In this document: in pieces, positions 11,080-23,157 of the stretch
Numbering within the stretch: the first letter of the stretch is position 1
How the letters are laid out: every line of letters starts with the position of its first letter
Assembly: GCF_010093815.1 (NCBI RefSeq)
Contig: NW_022985551.1
Coordinates: 130,832 to 194,831, forward strand
Source of the DNA: Pseudovirgaria hyperparasitica
Taxonomy: Eukaryota; Ascomycota; Dothideomycetes; Acrospermales; Acrospermaceae
Direction of reading: 5' to 3'
DNA: 64,000 nucleotides
Notes under the pieces: model-generated
Told to the model about the DNA's origin: nothing
Databases searched by the model: none
Seen by the model: only the letters and a program-made list of their open reading frames with translations
Made by a program: the position numbers and the translations under genes

Positions 11080-14000
11080 GTCGTGATAGGCACCCCCGAA
11101 TTAGGTCTGACTGTAACCCCTTGTGTTCGACTCAGCAATGCGTTCGTGTGATACCCAATTCACCGTATTACGAATGTGGAATGTGATTTTGCTCGCATCG
11201 ATCGTGTATTGGTATGGAGGTAGTGGAGCCGGAATAGTTGAGATAGTGGACGTAGCATCTTGTCGGTAGTGAGGGGTGCGTTTCTATCGCTGTACGTTCA
11301 AGAGATTGATCTTAGGAATGATATCCCAGAAAGTCGGAGGTCAATTACAGAGTAGTTGACATCGTGAGCCGGTATAAGAAGATGCTGAATAGAGTATTAT
11401 GTCGCAGCCAAAGACATTGATCCTATGTGAATAGATTGCCCGCTGTAGATCAATGTGTATTCCCAGGACATGCGAAGTTTGTCGATGATGCAGAGAGATG
11501 ACGGCGGCGAGGGTCGCTGGTCTGGAAGTAATGCCTTTGCCAAGACGTCTGAGTCACGCGTCACTTGACTGGGAGACTTTCTGACTCGTTACTACTCCTT
11601 CACGACCCCTTTAAGTTGTGTCATTACTCCAGTCGCAAACGTTCTCAATATATAGTCACGTACGATGCCTAGCCTACCACATCCTAGAAACTATGCGCCA
11701 AGAGTGCTGTTGTCGTCACATTCAGAAATCGCATTTGAGAGGTAACGACATTCAATATATACTTCGATACCTTCTTGAAGAGGATTGTTCCTGCGAGAGC
11801 TATAACGTCAAGATATCAGCTGACAACCGCAAGCAGACTACTGACCTTAGATTTCTGCCTTCGAAAGCGCTATCAAATGTAGGAGAAATCGTGGCACAAT
11901 CTACTCTGTAGATAAATACTGACTTCTTGTCAGGCGCCTAGTGCGGTAACTTGAGGCTGAGGGTTTCTTAGGGGCTGTGCACCTTGAAGAGCAGAATGCT
12001 ATCCAGGACACACGAGGTTGACACTAGGACACACTCGCATGCCCTCGACACACGCACAAGTATTTTGGCGTGGCGGCTGTTTATCTATAAATGGAATAGC
12101 TTTATCAGGCATCATAACTAAGTCTTCGGAATGAGCTAACTAAAGCTTACCCCACGGCAGCATCATCTCGCCTGCTGTTGATCAGTACAAATCGGCTCGC
12201 TATCACTGGAGCTATCTTCAAAGCAGCCAGTGGCTGCTCTACTAGCTTTTATCGAGCCCGCGCAAGCGATTCTCCCAAGCAGCTGGAGTTGAGCACATGG
12301 TGACCCGATATGTCGGCTCGTCGCCCCCACAGTCATGCTGATTCGGTATATGACTTGACCTCTTCAAGCAATTGTACTTGGCCCACTGTGTATGGGAATC
12401 TATAAGCCCGGGGTCGAAAAGGTAAAATTCGACGGAACACAACCCCATATTATCCAGAATCAGGCCATGCTAATGGCAGATGCAACGAGGCAGACAAGCC
12501 TCGGTGATTGTTTAAATGGCCCCGTTTTACCCAGATTGGCGTCATCAAACTTGTCTGTGCAACCATACAAGTATGGTTGGAAGATAAATGAGTAAGTCGT
12601 TAAGGTGTCTCGGATGTTTGTTACCGTTGCCACAGGGCTTGTAATAGTCAAGTCGCTTCCCTACGGCTACGTGGACAACCAAATGAATAAGAAATGCTCG
12701 GCCGAAGAGTGCACATCTCATCTGGAACCACGGCTCTCCAAGATTTGCGATCGTGAGCCATGACCCGTGGGCATGGTCACCGATTTGCGGCTAGTACTTT
12801 GCAAACCTGTCCTCTGAGTTGTGTGGTTACTAGTAACCCTTTTGCTCCCAGCCTCACCAAGCTCTATTGTGCTCAAGGGCAATGCTTGCTGCCCGGAGCT
12901 ATCTTGAAACATTGATCTGGGATATAGAAATGTAGGCCAGCATTTTCGGACCGTTTACCGTCCCTTGCAATTTATTCAGCAGGACCGGTCGCGATCCATA
13001 ACGGGCGCGCATGAGAAGGGTTTCCTGGGTCATGGCGAGGGAGCCTCCCTCCCGTGCACGCGATTCATTGCACTGCATAAATTCGCGCCCACTCGGCGAC
13101 AATTTGACGCATACAGCTTTCCCTTCTCCTCTAGACAGCACGTAATTATGCCGACTGTGCGTAGAGTGGTCAAACGCATGCGCCAAGAAAGCATCTACCA
13201 CTGATCAGACCAACAACAAGCCTCAGCGGCTTCAGGCCGTTCCAGAATAGGCAAAAATTGCTGCATGGAAGCGCCCCTGATCTACGCGCTTGTTGTATGC
13301 TTGCTGTAGCTTGTCCTGCAAACATTGAGAGTGAATCTGCACTGCCGATTCTAACAACCGGTTCTGGAGCCAGGCGTTAGATAATACGGTTGTGTAACGT
13401 GTTTCACGGACTGTACATATATATCGCAGCAGCAAAGCTCTCTCTATGACCCTCTGCAGTGTGTTCGGGCTTCTGCACAACATACTGTGGAGGATATTAG
13501 AAAGGGGAGTTGTCGGCTTGAGCGAGAAAGGGAGTCATATACAACTGTGCTTCGACCTTGGTAGGGCCGAATCACACACAATACACGTCATGTCGTATCT
13601 TTGGGAGAGGGAAAGAGAGTCTTATAACGTAGAAAGTGATATCTTGTCTTGTGTGAGTCTTACGCATTGCGCGCAGACGATATCGTTGTCATACCTTCTC
13701 TCTCCTGGTAACCTCCTTCATAGCGAAGTCGGGTGGTCTGAGACTCTTACTGCTCGCCGCGCTCGGCGGTCATTCTTTGCTACCATCAGCATGCCATCTG
13801 GTTAACAGAGGTTGGTTTCGAAGTTGATGACCGGCTCCGCTGGTGACGTACACGTAGCGATGCATTGGGCGCGACACAGTCTGTCGCTCTAATCGAACGG
13901 GGCAAAAGTGCCACGCAGATTCCCTGCTCGGACCGTGATTCTCGACCATCTTGAAATCCGAATGAATGGTAAAATGGTAGGTCCTCCGTCTTTACGCACG

Positions 14001-17000
14001 GGGCACGCTTGAGCCGCGAGTCCTTCCCGCCTGGCCATGTGCCGTGTTGATGCTCCGAAACGTCAACAGGCCCTGCCTGTACCATGACAGGCACAGGCCT
14101 GCGTCGCGAACACCGGCATCGGCAACCGCGACCGGCAAGCTAACCAGTCGAATCCGATCTCTTTGACATGTCTCCGTGAGAGTCCTCCGGTGGCCGTGCG
14201 GCACAGTCCCGGCGTGATGAATAATCAGAAGTAGGTGTTGCTTGGTACGAAGAAAAGCTGCCAAGTTTCAGTCCAAGGAATACCTGGCATCAAAGTGCAC
14301 GCTCAGATTTCTTATCATCACTCCATACCGTGCTTCTACTCGTTACAGTACTTATATTGATACATTCGGACTTTCATTAGTCAGTCTGTGCCAAGGGCGA
14401 GGCGATGGTGACAGCCGCCGCCGCCAAACCTACGGGTCCTTCCCTCGCTCCTTATTCCTACAACGTTTCCCCCACACGCCGCTCCTCCATCCTTCCCGTG
14501 AGCGTTCGTTCACAACATAGCCTTTGATCCTCTACAAGAATCATCGAGAGGCGAAGCTGGAGCTAGCTTTACCATCTGCCACAGTGGCTTCAGGCCACAC
14601 CGCGTGGCGGAGTATGATAACAGTTGGTTTCAACTTCCCAATTGTCAAGCGGTTGGTGTATCGTCATCATTTCCTGTCTTAGGCGAAGCACGTTGGGATC
14701 ATAAGCGTAGAAACCAAGCCTCTTTCAACAGATTCTTGCGCCGCAAGCATTTGGGCACGAGCATCTACCAACCACATCAAAGTGGTGGTAGCCAGCCAAT
14801 CAATGTTGCATTGTTTTGACGAAATCAGTCGCACTAAAGTATGAGAAAACCTCGCTACTCGAGGCTTCTCACAGCATCCAGCATTTCTGAAGCCTTTTGA
14901 TCTTTGAAACTGTAGATTTATGCAGCTTTCAACATCGAGCTGTTGCTCATAACATTGCCTAAAGGACAGATAATAGTTGGCAAGAATAGATTGAGGACGA
15001 GACAGGCGGCCCCCCTGTCGAACGGGAGGATCCAGTGTTCCACGTGCGTTGTAAGATCCTTCTCGCCTGTCTGCCCGCCCCAGCACCCAGCCTCATTTGT
15101 TTAATTATGCTAAATTTCAGCTTATCTGATTTTACGCCTTTCGATAAGTGCGGCCACGCCAAGATTCATCTACGCATTAGCATGATGATGGAGGTGCAGA
15201 GTACGTATGTACCTTCGCTTCGCTTCCGCGCATCGCATCGGGAAATTGGTAACAATGGCGCTTGCGTAGACTGAAGATGTGAATACGTAGCCTGGCCTGG
15301 AAGTGCGGCTGTGGGCGGCATACACATAAGCAACATGCATTCCAGACGTCGATTGGATTGATCAGCAACTTCCCGTGTGAGACCCTGACGGGTCCTTGCG
15401 TGGCTTGGCTGGCGCCTTTGCAAAGGGTAGTTTATGCGAAGTGAAGGGGGCCAAGACTTAGACGGAATGCCATTAGCGGTACCCCGAGACTCAATTAAGT
15501 GTTTGTGCGGTCGCTGCTATATTCAGTATTAACGCTGCGACTTCAGACGGGCTCTGGCAGCAATATACACACCAAGACTCCAAGAGCCTCAAATCAACGC
15601 TCAACTTGTATCTCTAGGCCGTGCTTGCGCAGTATCATTCTCATCGAAACAGAGTCGTCCTGACGAATTATGAGTCAAAAGCGCAAAGGACAACCTCGGA
15701 AGATGAAAGCTGCTGAAACATCACAAAACATCCATGCAACCACTTCTCCGAGAGCAAAGTCACAACATCAGCTTCATCTGCTGGACAGTTGAAACCTCAC
15801 CATTCGCTCACAACACACCAACATCACCATTGCACCACCAATCGCAGACCCCAAGCACTACGTATATACTCATTAGGCGAAAAGTACCCCGATCCCCACA
15901 CGAGGGATTCTCAATGCAGCTCATTTAACCATCATTTACCCCTGCATTTCTGCGCCATCTCTCCACGTGCCAACCTGCATCCTTCCCCAGTGCGCGCTCA
16001 GCAGACTAGGGAGTCAGGGAAGCAAAGCCAGGAGATACGTGGACGTGGTCAACTCTTTCCCTGAAGGCGAATCAACAAGTCAAAAAAAAATGCTTGCATG
16101 GCATTGCATGCATGCAAGCCAAGCGAAACATGCGTCGCATTCTCACCCAACCAGCTTTGAGCACCGGCCACCCAACTGTTGACCATCTCAGTATATCTCG
16201 TTTCATAATTTTTTTTTACCAGGCCGCCACTATTCTTAGCTACACATAATGTGCAGAAAGAGGCTTGGCGTTGCACGTTTGCCCATGTGCGGTGTGCGCT
16301 CAAGATAATCAATCTATCTCGCCTCATCCCCACACGCTATGACCGCCCTGTACCTATGAGGTGTTGCAAGTAGGCGTGCGACATGATATCCCTATTTCCC
16401 TCCTATCAATTATTGGTTATAGATAGAATCGTCAAAAAGGCCGAAATATCACAGCAAAAACGAAGACCCCAAATTCCTATAACCACCAACCACGGCCGAA
16501 TTCAGCCCCCCCCCCTTCTTCTAGCTTAGCTAGTTAATTAGTCCATCTTCCGTCATTGCATTTCTCACTGGACTGGTAGCGAGAGATCGGCCTGCAGCTT
16601 CGGGACTGGGCAAAAACGTGGGCATCCCATCTATCTATTGTCTCGGCCGGGGGTGGCTGATGGATCTCCCCTCCCCCTCCCCCCTACCGAGAGGCTTGTG
16701 CGCTGCGTAAAAGCCCTTTTGTCTGTGTGTGTGTAGGCTGCTTGATCGACGTCGCGCGAGTCCGTTTTGAGTAGATGGACAAAGCTCCTTGCACATGGCC
16801 CTAGCGTGATGCTGAGTGCTGCCCTGCCCTGCTTGGCTGTCTGGCTGGCTGCTGAGCTGTACCTATCGTGACAGGGGGGAGATGCGCGGTGCTGGTGCGT
16901 GCGAGTGTCAGACCAGGGAGGGGTGATGGTGCGGCTGGTATGTTGCTTGCATTGATGAAAGGGACTATTTACCGAGCTGCTCGTGGTACTGCTTAACGGT

Positions 17001-17604
17001 AAAAGAGTCTCAAATTTGCATGATGAAGTAGATGGACGGGTATGATCTAGTATGAGTGTTTTCATTCTCGTTCAACATACAGAGGGGAGACGGTGTGCTC
17101 GACCCATAGAATACATATGTGGTATGCATCCGCGCTCGCAAGTAACCTCGAAAAACAGAGATATGCAGGAGGACAAATGGGCGCTCAAGTACAGCAAAAA
17201 AACAATGATGCTAGAATGAAAATGACAAAGGGTGACTGCGCTTTCACTTCCTCCTGTACTCAGCAGTGGCTCCTCTTGGTGAGCTCAATGCCACGAGTAC
17301 CAGGCACGATTTTTCCCTTGTTCGACGAAAGCAGAAAATGGTGATGAACGCCGGCCCGTATGCAGTTCCCTTGATGCACAAGTCGCGCTTATTCCCGATT
17401 TTGATAGAGTGTGTGGTGAGTTTCGTGAGATGAGACGCGGCTGATGAAGGTCGGGTGCAACCCCCTTCCCTCCACGTCAGCGTCCGTATTTTAGTGTCGT
17501 GCTTATTCAGAATCCACCACTCGCCCCAATCACGTTCGTCGTACTCGCAACCCTCGTAAAGACTCAGTTTCGCGTCATCAGCATCATCATCCACAACAAC
17601 AACA
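11080..17604. other. 6.5-kb gene-poor region
   Basis: No open frame here shows a recognisable family; the longest are 100-145 codons and overlap frames on the other strand. Seen directly are a run of nine A at 16082-16090 followed by a 9-bp inverted repeat (16092-16100 with 16111-16119), a run of ten C at 16506-16515, short TG and GGCT repeats around 16720-16860, and pyrimidine-rich tracts. The part nearest 17604 is probably the 3' UTR and downstream flank of the zinc-finger gene. No tRNA B-box with a matching A-box was found, and no transposon coding sequence. Confidence 0.5.
16092..16119. repeat. Short inverted repeat next to an A-run
   Basis: GCTTGCATG and CATGCAAGC form a perfect 9-bp stem around a 10-nt spacer, directly after nine A residues. 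It could be a hairpin or a palindromic protein site. No function is assigned. Confidence 0.5.
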
Positions 17605-19122
17605 TCAACTGGCATCCGACGTCCTGCGCGGCTTGCACTTGTCGTTGTTCATATGGCCCTTCATGGCCGTGGTGCGCGTGAATTCGGCACCGCATCGGGG
17701 GCAGTAGCTCTTGCCCGCAGTGCCGCTCTTCTCGCGTTGGTGTCGTAATAGATTGCTGAAGGTGCTGAATTGCCGCCCGTTACAGCCATGCTCCCAGCAT
17801 TGCGGCTTGGGGCGAGAGTTGATAACGCGGACGTTGCGTGAGGCGTCCATGTTGGGCATCGAGGATTCGGGCATGCTGCTTTGCGCATATTGCGGCGAGT
17901 AGGCGGATGCGGAGGCTGAAGATGCGTACATACTGTGTTGTTGGGCGGAGGATGAGGGTGCGATGCCGTATGTGCTGGAATAGTCACCGCTGGTGGTGTA
18001 TGATTGGTGTGGTCTAATGGTTGTCAGCAGTGAATTGTAGGGGGAGAGACCTAATGACTTACGGCGGGTAGGTGGAGTAGCTGAGCTGGCTCACTGGTTG
18101 CGAAGGAAGAGGGTGCACTTGTGAGTAGCTAGGCATTGACGACGGGTTGATGTTAGGGTTCTCTGATTTCAAGGGAGGACTCGTTCGTAGACTCGAACTG
18201 TGATGAGGTTGGTACGGGCTTCGTTGATAAGGTGCGAGCACTTCGCGACCGCCTGAAGCCCGACGGTCGAGGCTTTGCGGACTTGTCAACATGCCAGGAC
18301 TCGGGAAGGATGGAAGGTAACCAGGTGAAGGACCAGACGAAGGAGTAGGTAGCACAGGTTGATTGCTAGAGTGGTGGTGGTTATTCATCATGAAGGCTGT
18401 GGGTGGGGTCAGTTGGGTACAACAACGGTAGCTTTATACGAGCGGCTCAGGCTTACGGGAGGAGTCCAAGTGCGAGCCGTAAGCCGGCTCCAATGGGGCG
18501 AAGTGGTGCGCAACGCCACTCATGTATCCAAGTGTGCTTAGACTATGTTAGAGAATGAGTTGATGACACAAGGGTACAGTGCTCACCTCATATTTTGTGG
18601 AAAGTCGGCTGTTGGTTGTGAAGCCTCAACCTCGAACCTAGGCCCGGGGGAGTGTGTCCAGTTAAACTGGTCTTCGGTCGAGGATGGGGCCTGAAGAGTA
18701 AGATAGGGACTTGGCTCCGAATTCGCACGGAGACCAAAGTGAGTCGGGGTTGGGGTAGAACCAACAGGCTGAGAAGCTGGGTCCTCGTTATGTGTTTGAG
18801 CTGTATTGTGAGGTACCAGTTCAAAGGATTGGGAGTCTAAAGGCCTTTGCACAATGGCTGAAGGGTCCTCGACGATAGTGCTAAGACCCGAGTCTGCTTT
18901 TGGCTGTCGATGTTGTGTAAAGGCCTCAGTGGACTCTTCGGGAAATGGCCAGGTTAAATCCTCGCGCTGCTGTTGTTGGGAAACGCCGCGTGGTGGACGA
19001 AAGCGAGATACTCGCTTCACACGAGTTTGTATTGTAGGCTGAACGGCGATTTGAGGATGTGTTTGAGTTCGAGATCTATTCCGGCGTGAGACTGAAGAAG
19101 TGCGAGAGGGACGATGGGTCAT
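17605..19122 (-). CDS. C2H2 zinc-finger transcription factor, Con7-like
   Basis: Nuclear DNA-binding regulator. The C-terminal stretch [20 protein letters not shown] followed by [11 protein letters not shown] is, as I recall it, that of Con7, which controls conidiation and infection morphogenesis in Magnaporthe. Exons are 19122-18587, 18542-18457, 18396-18063 and 18013-17605, giving 454 aa. All introns are 44-60 nt with GTGAGC/GTAAGC/GTAAGT donors and matching phase. Finger 1 has C391, C396 and H410 but no clear fourth ligand; finger 2 is C423, C426, H439, C445. The remainder is Ser/Pro/Gln/His-rich and probably disordered. A shorter form could start at the ATG at 18391 (MMNNHHH), leaving the first exons as leader. 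Large empty flanks suit a developmentally regulated gene. The Con7 assignment is from memory of the motif. Confidence 0.8.
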
Positions 19123-22100
19123 GATTCAACAAAAGGCAGAATCGACACCATTGGGAACCTCAGTGTCGGGAGACTCTTACAGTGGGATAACTCAAAAAGG
19201 AAAAATTTGGTGTCTTTTGTGAACGCCCACCTCGTGCGAGCGGGAAGGGTGGTGGTCTAATAGTAATATGCAACTGCAGTGTTGTGGGCGGTTATGCTTG
19301 CTCGAAACTAAGATAGATTGAGAAGTCTGGCGATTATCTGCGCCTTGCCCAGGGGAACTAAGAGGTCATATAGCAAACCTAATAGCAGTTTACTGCGGAT
19401 GAACATACCAACTGATTTTCACCCCCTCCCGGGACCTTGTATGGGGAGGTCGGTGCCTTGAAGGATGATACCCCTGTAAGCGGCCCTGGAGCAGAGCACG
19501 GGCGGACCGTTATTTTGGCAGCCATGGGACATGTTGCCAAGATGGCTCGGTCCCTTTCCTCGGAGGGATAGACTGGAACTTTTGGTAAATATCGGGGCCA
19601 CGCGAGCTATACCGCTCTCAGTAGTGCCCAGGACGGTACTTCGTTTGCTATGGCCACATTCCCTGGAGGATGAGGATCGTTCTCGAAACATGTAGCCGCA
19701 AGAGTAAACACATTTGCCTTCTACACTCTGCTGTTATTGCTCGTCTCGCGTTCTGGCTATTCTGGTGTTCGTCCGTCAGGACGAGGACAGCTAGATTAGC
19801 GCGTGAGCGGTCGCAGTCATTCTGACCAAAACGATGAGCCTCAGAAATTGGGGGCCACTTTGACGGCATGGCCGCATGCTAAACCCCCCTCTAACTGAGG
19901 GGCGAGAGAACGCTGATTGCAAGAATCGAAAGAGGGATAGTGGTATACAACACCACAAGCGGCTGCTCAGTGGCTTCAAGAACCAACAAACCAAGTATAG
20001 AGCATAAGTCATGGAGACTGTTGGTGGCGCGGGGGGTGATTATAGAGTGTTCTTGGCCCTGTCATGAGCCATACAAGACGGCGGGCCTTGCGAAGGCGGC
20101 TGATGATAGCGATGTGGTCGCAGGGCAACATGTTCTCGTGCTCATGATGTGGCTGTTGTCGAGTGCGGCTGGGGGCTTTTGAAGAAGAGAAAGCGAGGAT
20201 GTGAATGGCTGCATCGGGCATTTGTAAGCGATTGGGCCGTATGAGAAAGACCTCGGGCGAAGTTTGCTTCGGGACACACCAGAACGGCCACGGCGGCTAA
20301 GAGAAGAGCTGGTCTGTGCTTAAAGATCTCGGGGCCACCACGTTTAGTCCCACGTCCCTGTGCATGGCATCGAATGTATGAATCACTGCTACCGCCATGA
20401 ATATGCACACTTACATGCCATCGTAGACCTTTCCCTCTCTTGACCAGATCGCAGTGTTTGATGTGCAATCCCGATTCCCCGTTTTGAGTCTCTCGCCTGC
20501 GCAACGATCATCAGATACGAGCCGCGTAGCCACCCTCGGTATTATGCATCTTGCAATCCCGAATGGATATCTATCTTGGGCTGCTTAAACAGTGAAGACA
20601 AGGGCTGTGGTCGGATATGCGATTACACCGATTTGCCGTCCCTTCTCGAAGCTTCAATCCTTGCCTGTGCTCATATGTTTTGACAGTATGTAATATAGAT
20701 AGGGCTGGAAGGACATAATTCTCTATGCTTAAGCCTGCAACGAGGCTGAGTTCTCATGCCGCCGTTGTACTCGTTAGGAGCTTCATAGTATACTGATCCA
20801 CCACCATTGTCTGGTGTCTGTAACCTTACCCTGACCCAGTCATGCCTTATATCTGACTGTCGTTGTCAGTTTGTGTAACCAGATTCAAATTGAGGGAGTC
20901 CCCTGACATGTTTGACAAGCTGCCACGTCAGAAATTCGCTCGTACGACGCCTCCAAATAAGCATTATGGTAAGCATTGTATCGCTGCACCTACTGCTTGG
21001 TAAGTCTGTAGAATACTGACCTTTCGAGGGCGTTTGAATCCTCACATTGTTACAGTAAGGGGGTGTTTGCCGTCGCGGCTGCGCATTCAATCCTCCACTG
21101 GGGGCGTACATCAATGGAAGCTCACCTGGCCGCCCACAGTCTATGCCAATATGACGGGCCATTGAATGCTTCGCCCTTCCAGCGAAGTTACTAATAACTG
21201 GATTGGGGGCCGTTAAAGAACTTAGCTGCCGCGTCACAGCCGTTCAGATCACAGTTGGACTCAGGGTATTACCATGCATAGAGCTAGCCGAGTGTTATGA
21301 TAGTCATGGCTTTGGCTTTTGTGACGCCAGAATAAGCCAAGTGAATAAGCCAAGTGAATGAGTCGTGAAGCCTGTTGGGGTTGCAGCCCGTAGGATAGTC
21401 AACGGTCATCTGCCTCGTAACAGCCATAGTATTATGTGTCTGCCTTGCCTGAACGACATTTTCTATATCGATGGCTAGGTATCTATCTCTAAGGCGTGTT
21501 GTTAGTGTAATTCAGTCCCCATTTGCTCGTCTGTGTGTTCTGTTGATTCCCTCGCCCTTGTGCTGGTACCCAAAGACATGACAGCTCTAGGGGTCTGTCA
21601 GCTCATACCCTGCCTGGTGATGCGAGATACTTGCGAGCTGACCCAACTCTACCAGCTCGTTCGGAAGATAATCGTTCTACTAGTTGTGCAAGACAATGAA
21701 TGAGTAGTTTATTTACATATTGTCCACTACAGCAGCCAGGTTCGTAACTATAGCACGCAGGCAAAGAGTGCTAGGTGGCTATCTTCGAGCAGGCATTAAC
21801 TAAACTTTCGTCACATACTACTGTTGACGGAGGACTTATAGCTGCACTCGATGCCACTGACTCCTCGCGATGTATAGGGGCTATGAGCTTCAGCCTCTGC
21901 ACTCAATAATAGACACCCTTTTGTGGCATTTCCAAACCAAAGGACAACCCCATGGCGCCAGTAAGACCTATAGATAGTGAGACCAAGGCTGGGAGTCATT
22001 TGCCCTCGTTCACTGCCACGTGATCACTCTGCATACACCAACCATGTAGGGGTAGGTTTCCAATCGTCGGTGACTGAGTCGTGGGCGACGCTTTAGCGGC

Positions 22101-23157
22101 TTTGGCACCGTTGGATTGGTAAGTGAGCGCCTATCTAGAAGGTTGATCAAACGAAGCCTCAGTACAAGGAAACAGAGGTGGCAGATTACCAATTCGAAGC
22201 CTTGAAGCGGTATACCATTTGGTCTGCATCGTGTTCAGTACTCCGTGAAAGTACTAGCAATATAGCTTGTTCCTTCCGGGGCTTGCTGTAGAAAAGCCAC
22301 AGTATACAGGACTTCGGTAATATTTGCGAAGCACGAAATCGTAATAACGAAAGATCAACCAAAAAGATATCGTTCATGAACCAAAAAAAGATTTCGGCCG
22401 AGACGTACTATGATCAACTGCCCCCAATCTCAATCATAGCTTTGACGGCAGGGAGAGTTCCGTAGACTTCGGGAATCATCCCAATGACTATTTCCAGTAG
22501 GTTTCTACGTTCTGCGAGGGTTTAGTTGGGGGTTGGACTTTATGCGCCGAGCTGTCCAATGGTTCAGTCCCGCCGGATCCTTCGGGGACGTTTGCGCCCC
22601 CATAGTCTACCCAGTAAATAGCATGATCTATAACATCGTCAATCGCGTTGCTGATCTGACGATGGACGTGATTTGTGGGATAACAGTCAGGCTAATAGAC
22701 CAAGGTTGCTTCTTCTCTAACTCGAATTAGGGCCGTTTGCAGAGTGTATCATGTGTATATTTAGGATCATCTAAAGATAGTAGGGGCGTTGGTGTGCACA
22801 TTGACCCAAGGACAGGTGTTGCCTTCACTGTGTGTATTGGGTCACTACTTGAAAGGTTCTCGTAAGCATGGACAAATTTAAATGTTCGCACGTGAAATTC
22901 GCATTTGAACCAGCTTCCGTCAAAGTCACAAGGCAGTGCAGGGTGCATGACTGGGAGGAATTATTGTTAGAATGCGATGAAGGCAATGTTGGAACAAAAG
23001 CATGTGGCCGGGTACAATTGTGGCATTCATGATATGATCCTTCACGATCCGCAGTATTCCTGACTACAGCCTTGAGAACTTTAACCGCATCTTGTCATGT
23101 CTCTTAATTTAGATAGACGAGTAGAAAACTTATTTGTTACATGGCTCTTTTGTTGAC
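19123..23157. other. 4-kb gene-poor region upstream of the zinc-finger gene
   Basis: Likely holds the long promoter or leader of the Con7-like gene (left) and the 3' flank of cystathionine gamma-synthase (right). A 13-bp perfect tandem duplication (aataagccaagtg) lies at 21331-21356. Minus-strand stretches at about 22948-22727 and 22704-22488 read protein-like for 60-75 codons each but could not be joined with confidence or assigned a family. Nothing else was recognised. Confidence 0.45.

Noticed and set aside
11080-17604. Transposon remains or tRNA genes in the gene-poor regions
   Set aside because: No reverse transcriptase, transposase or integrase motifs, no terminal repeats, and no paired A-box and B-box were found by eye.
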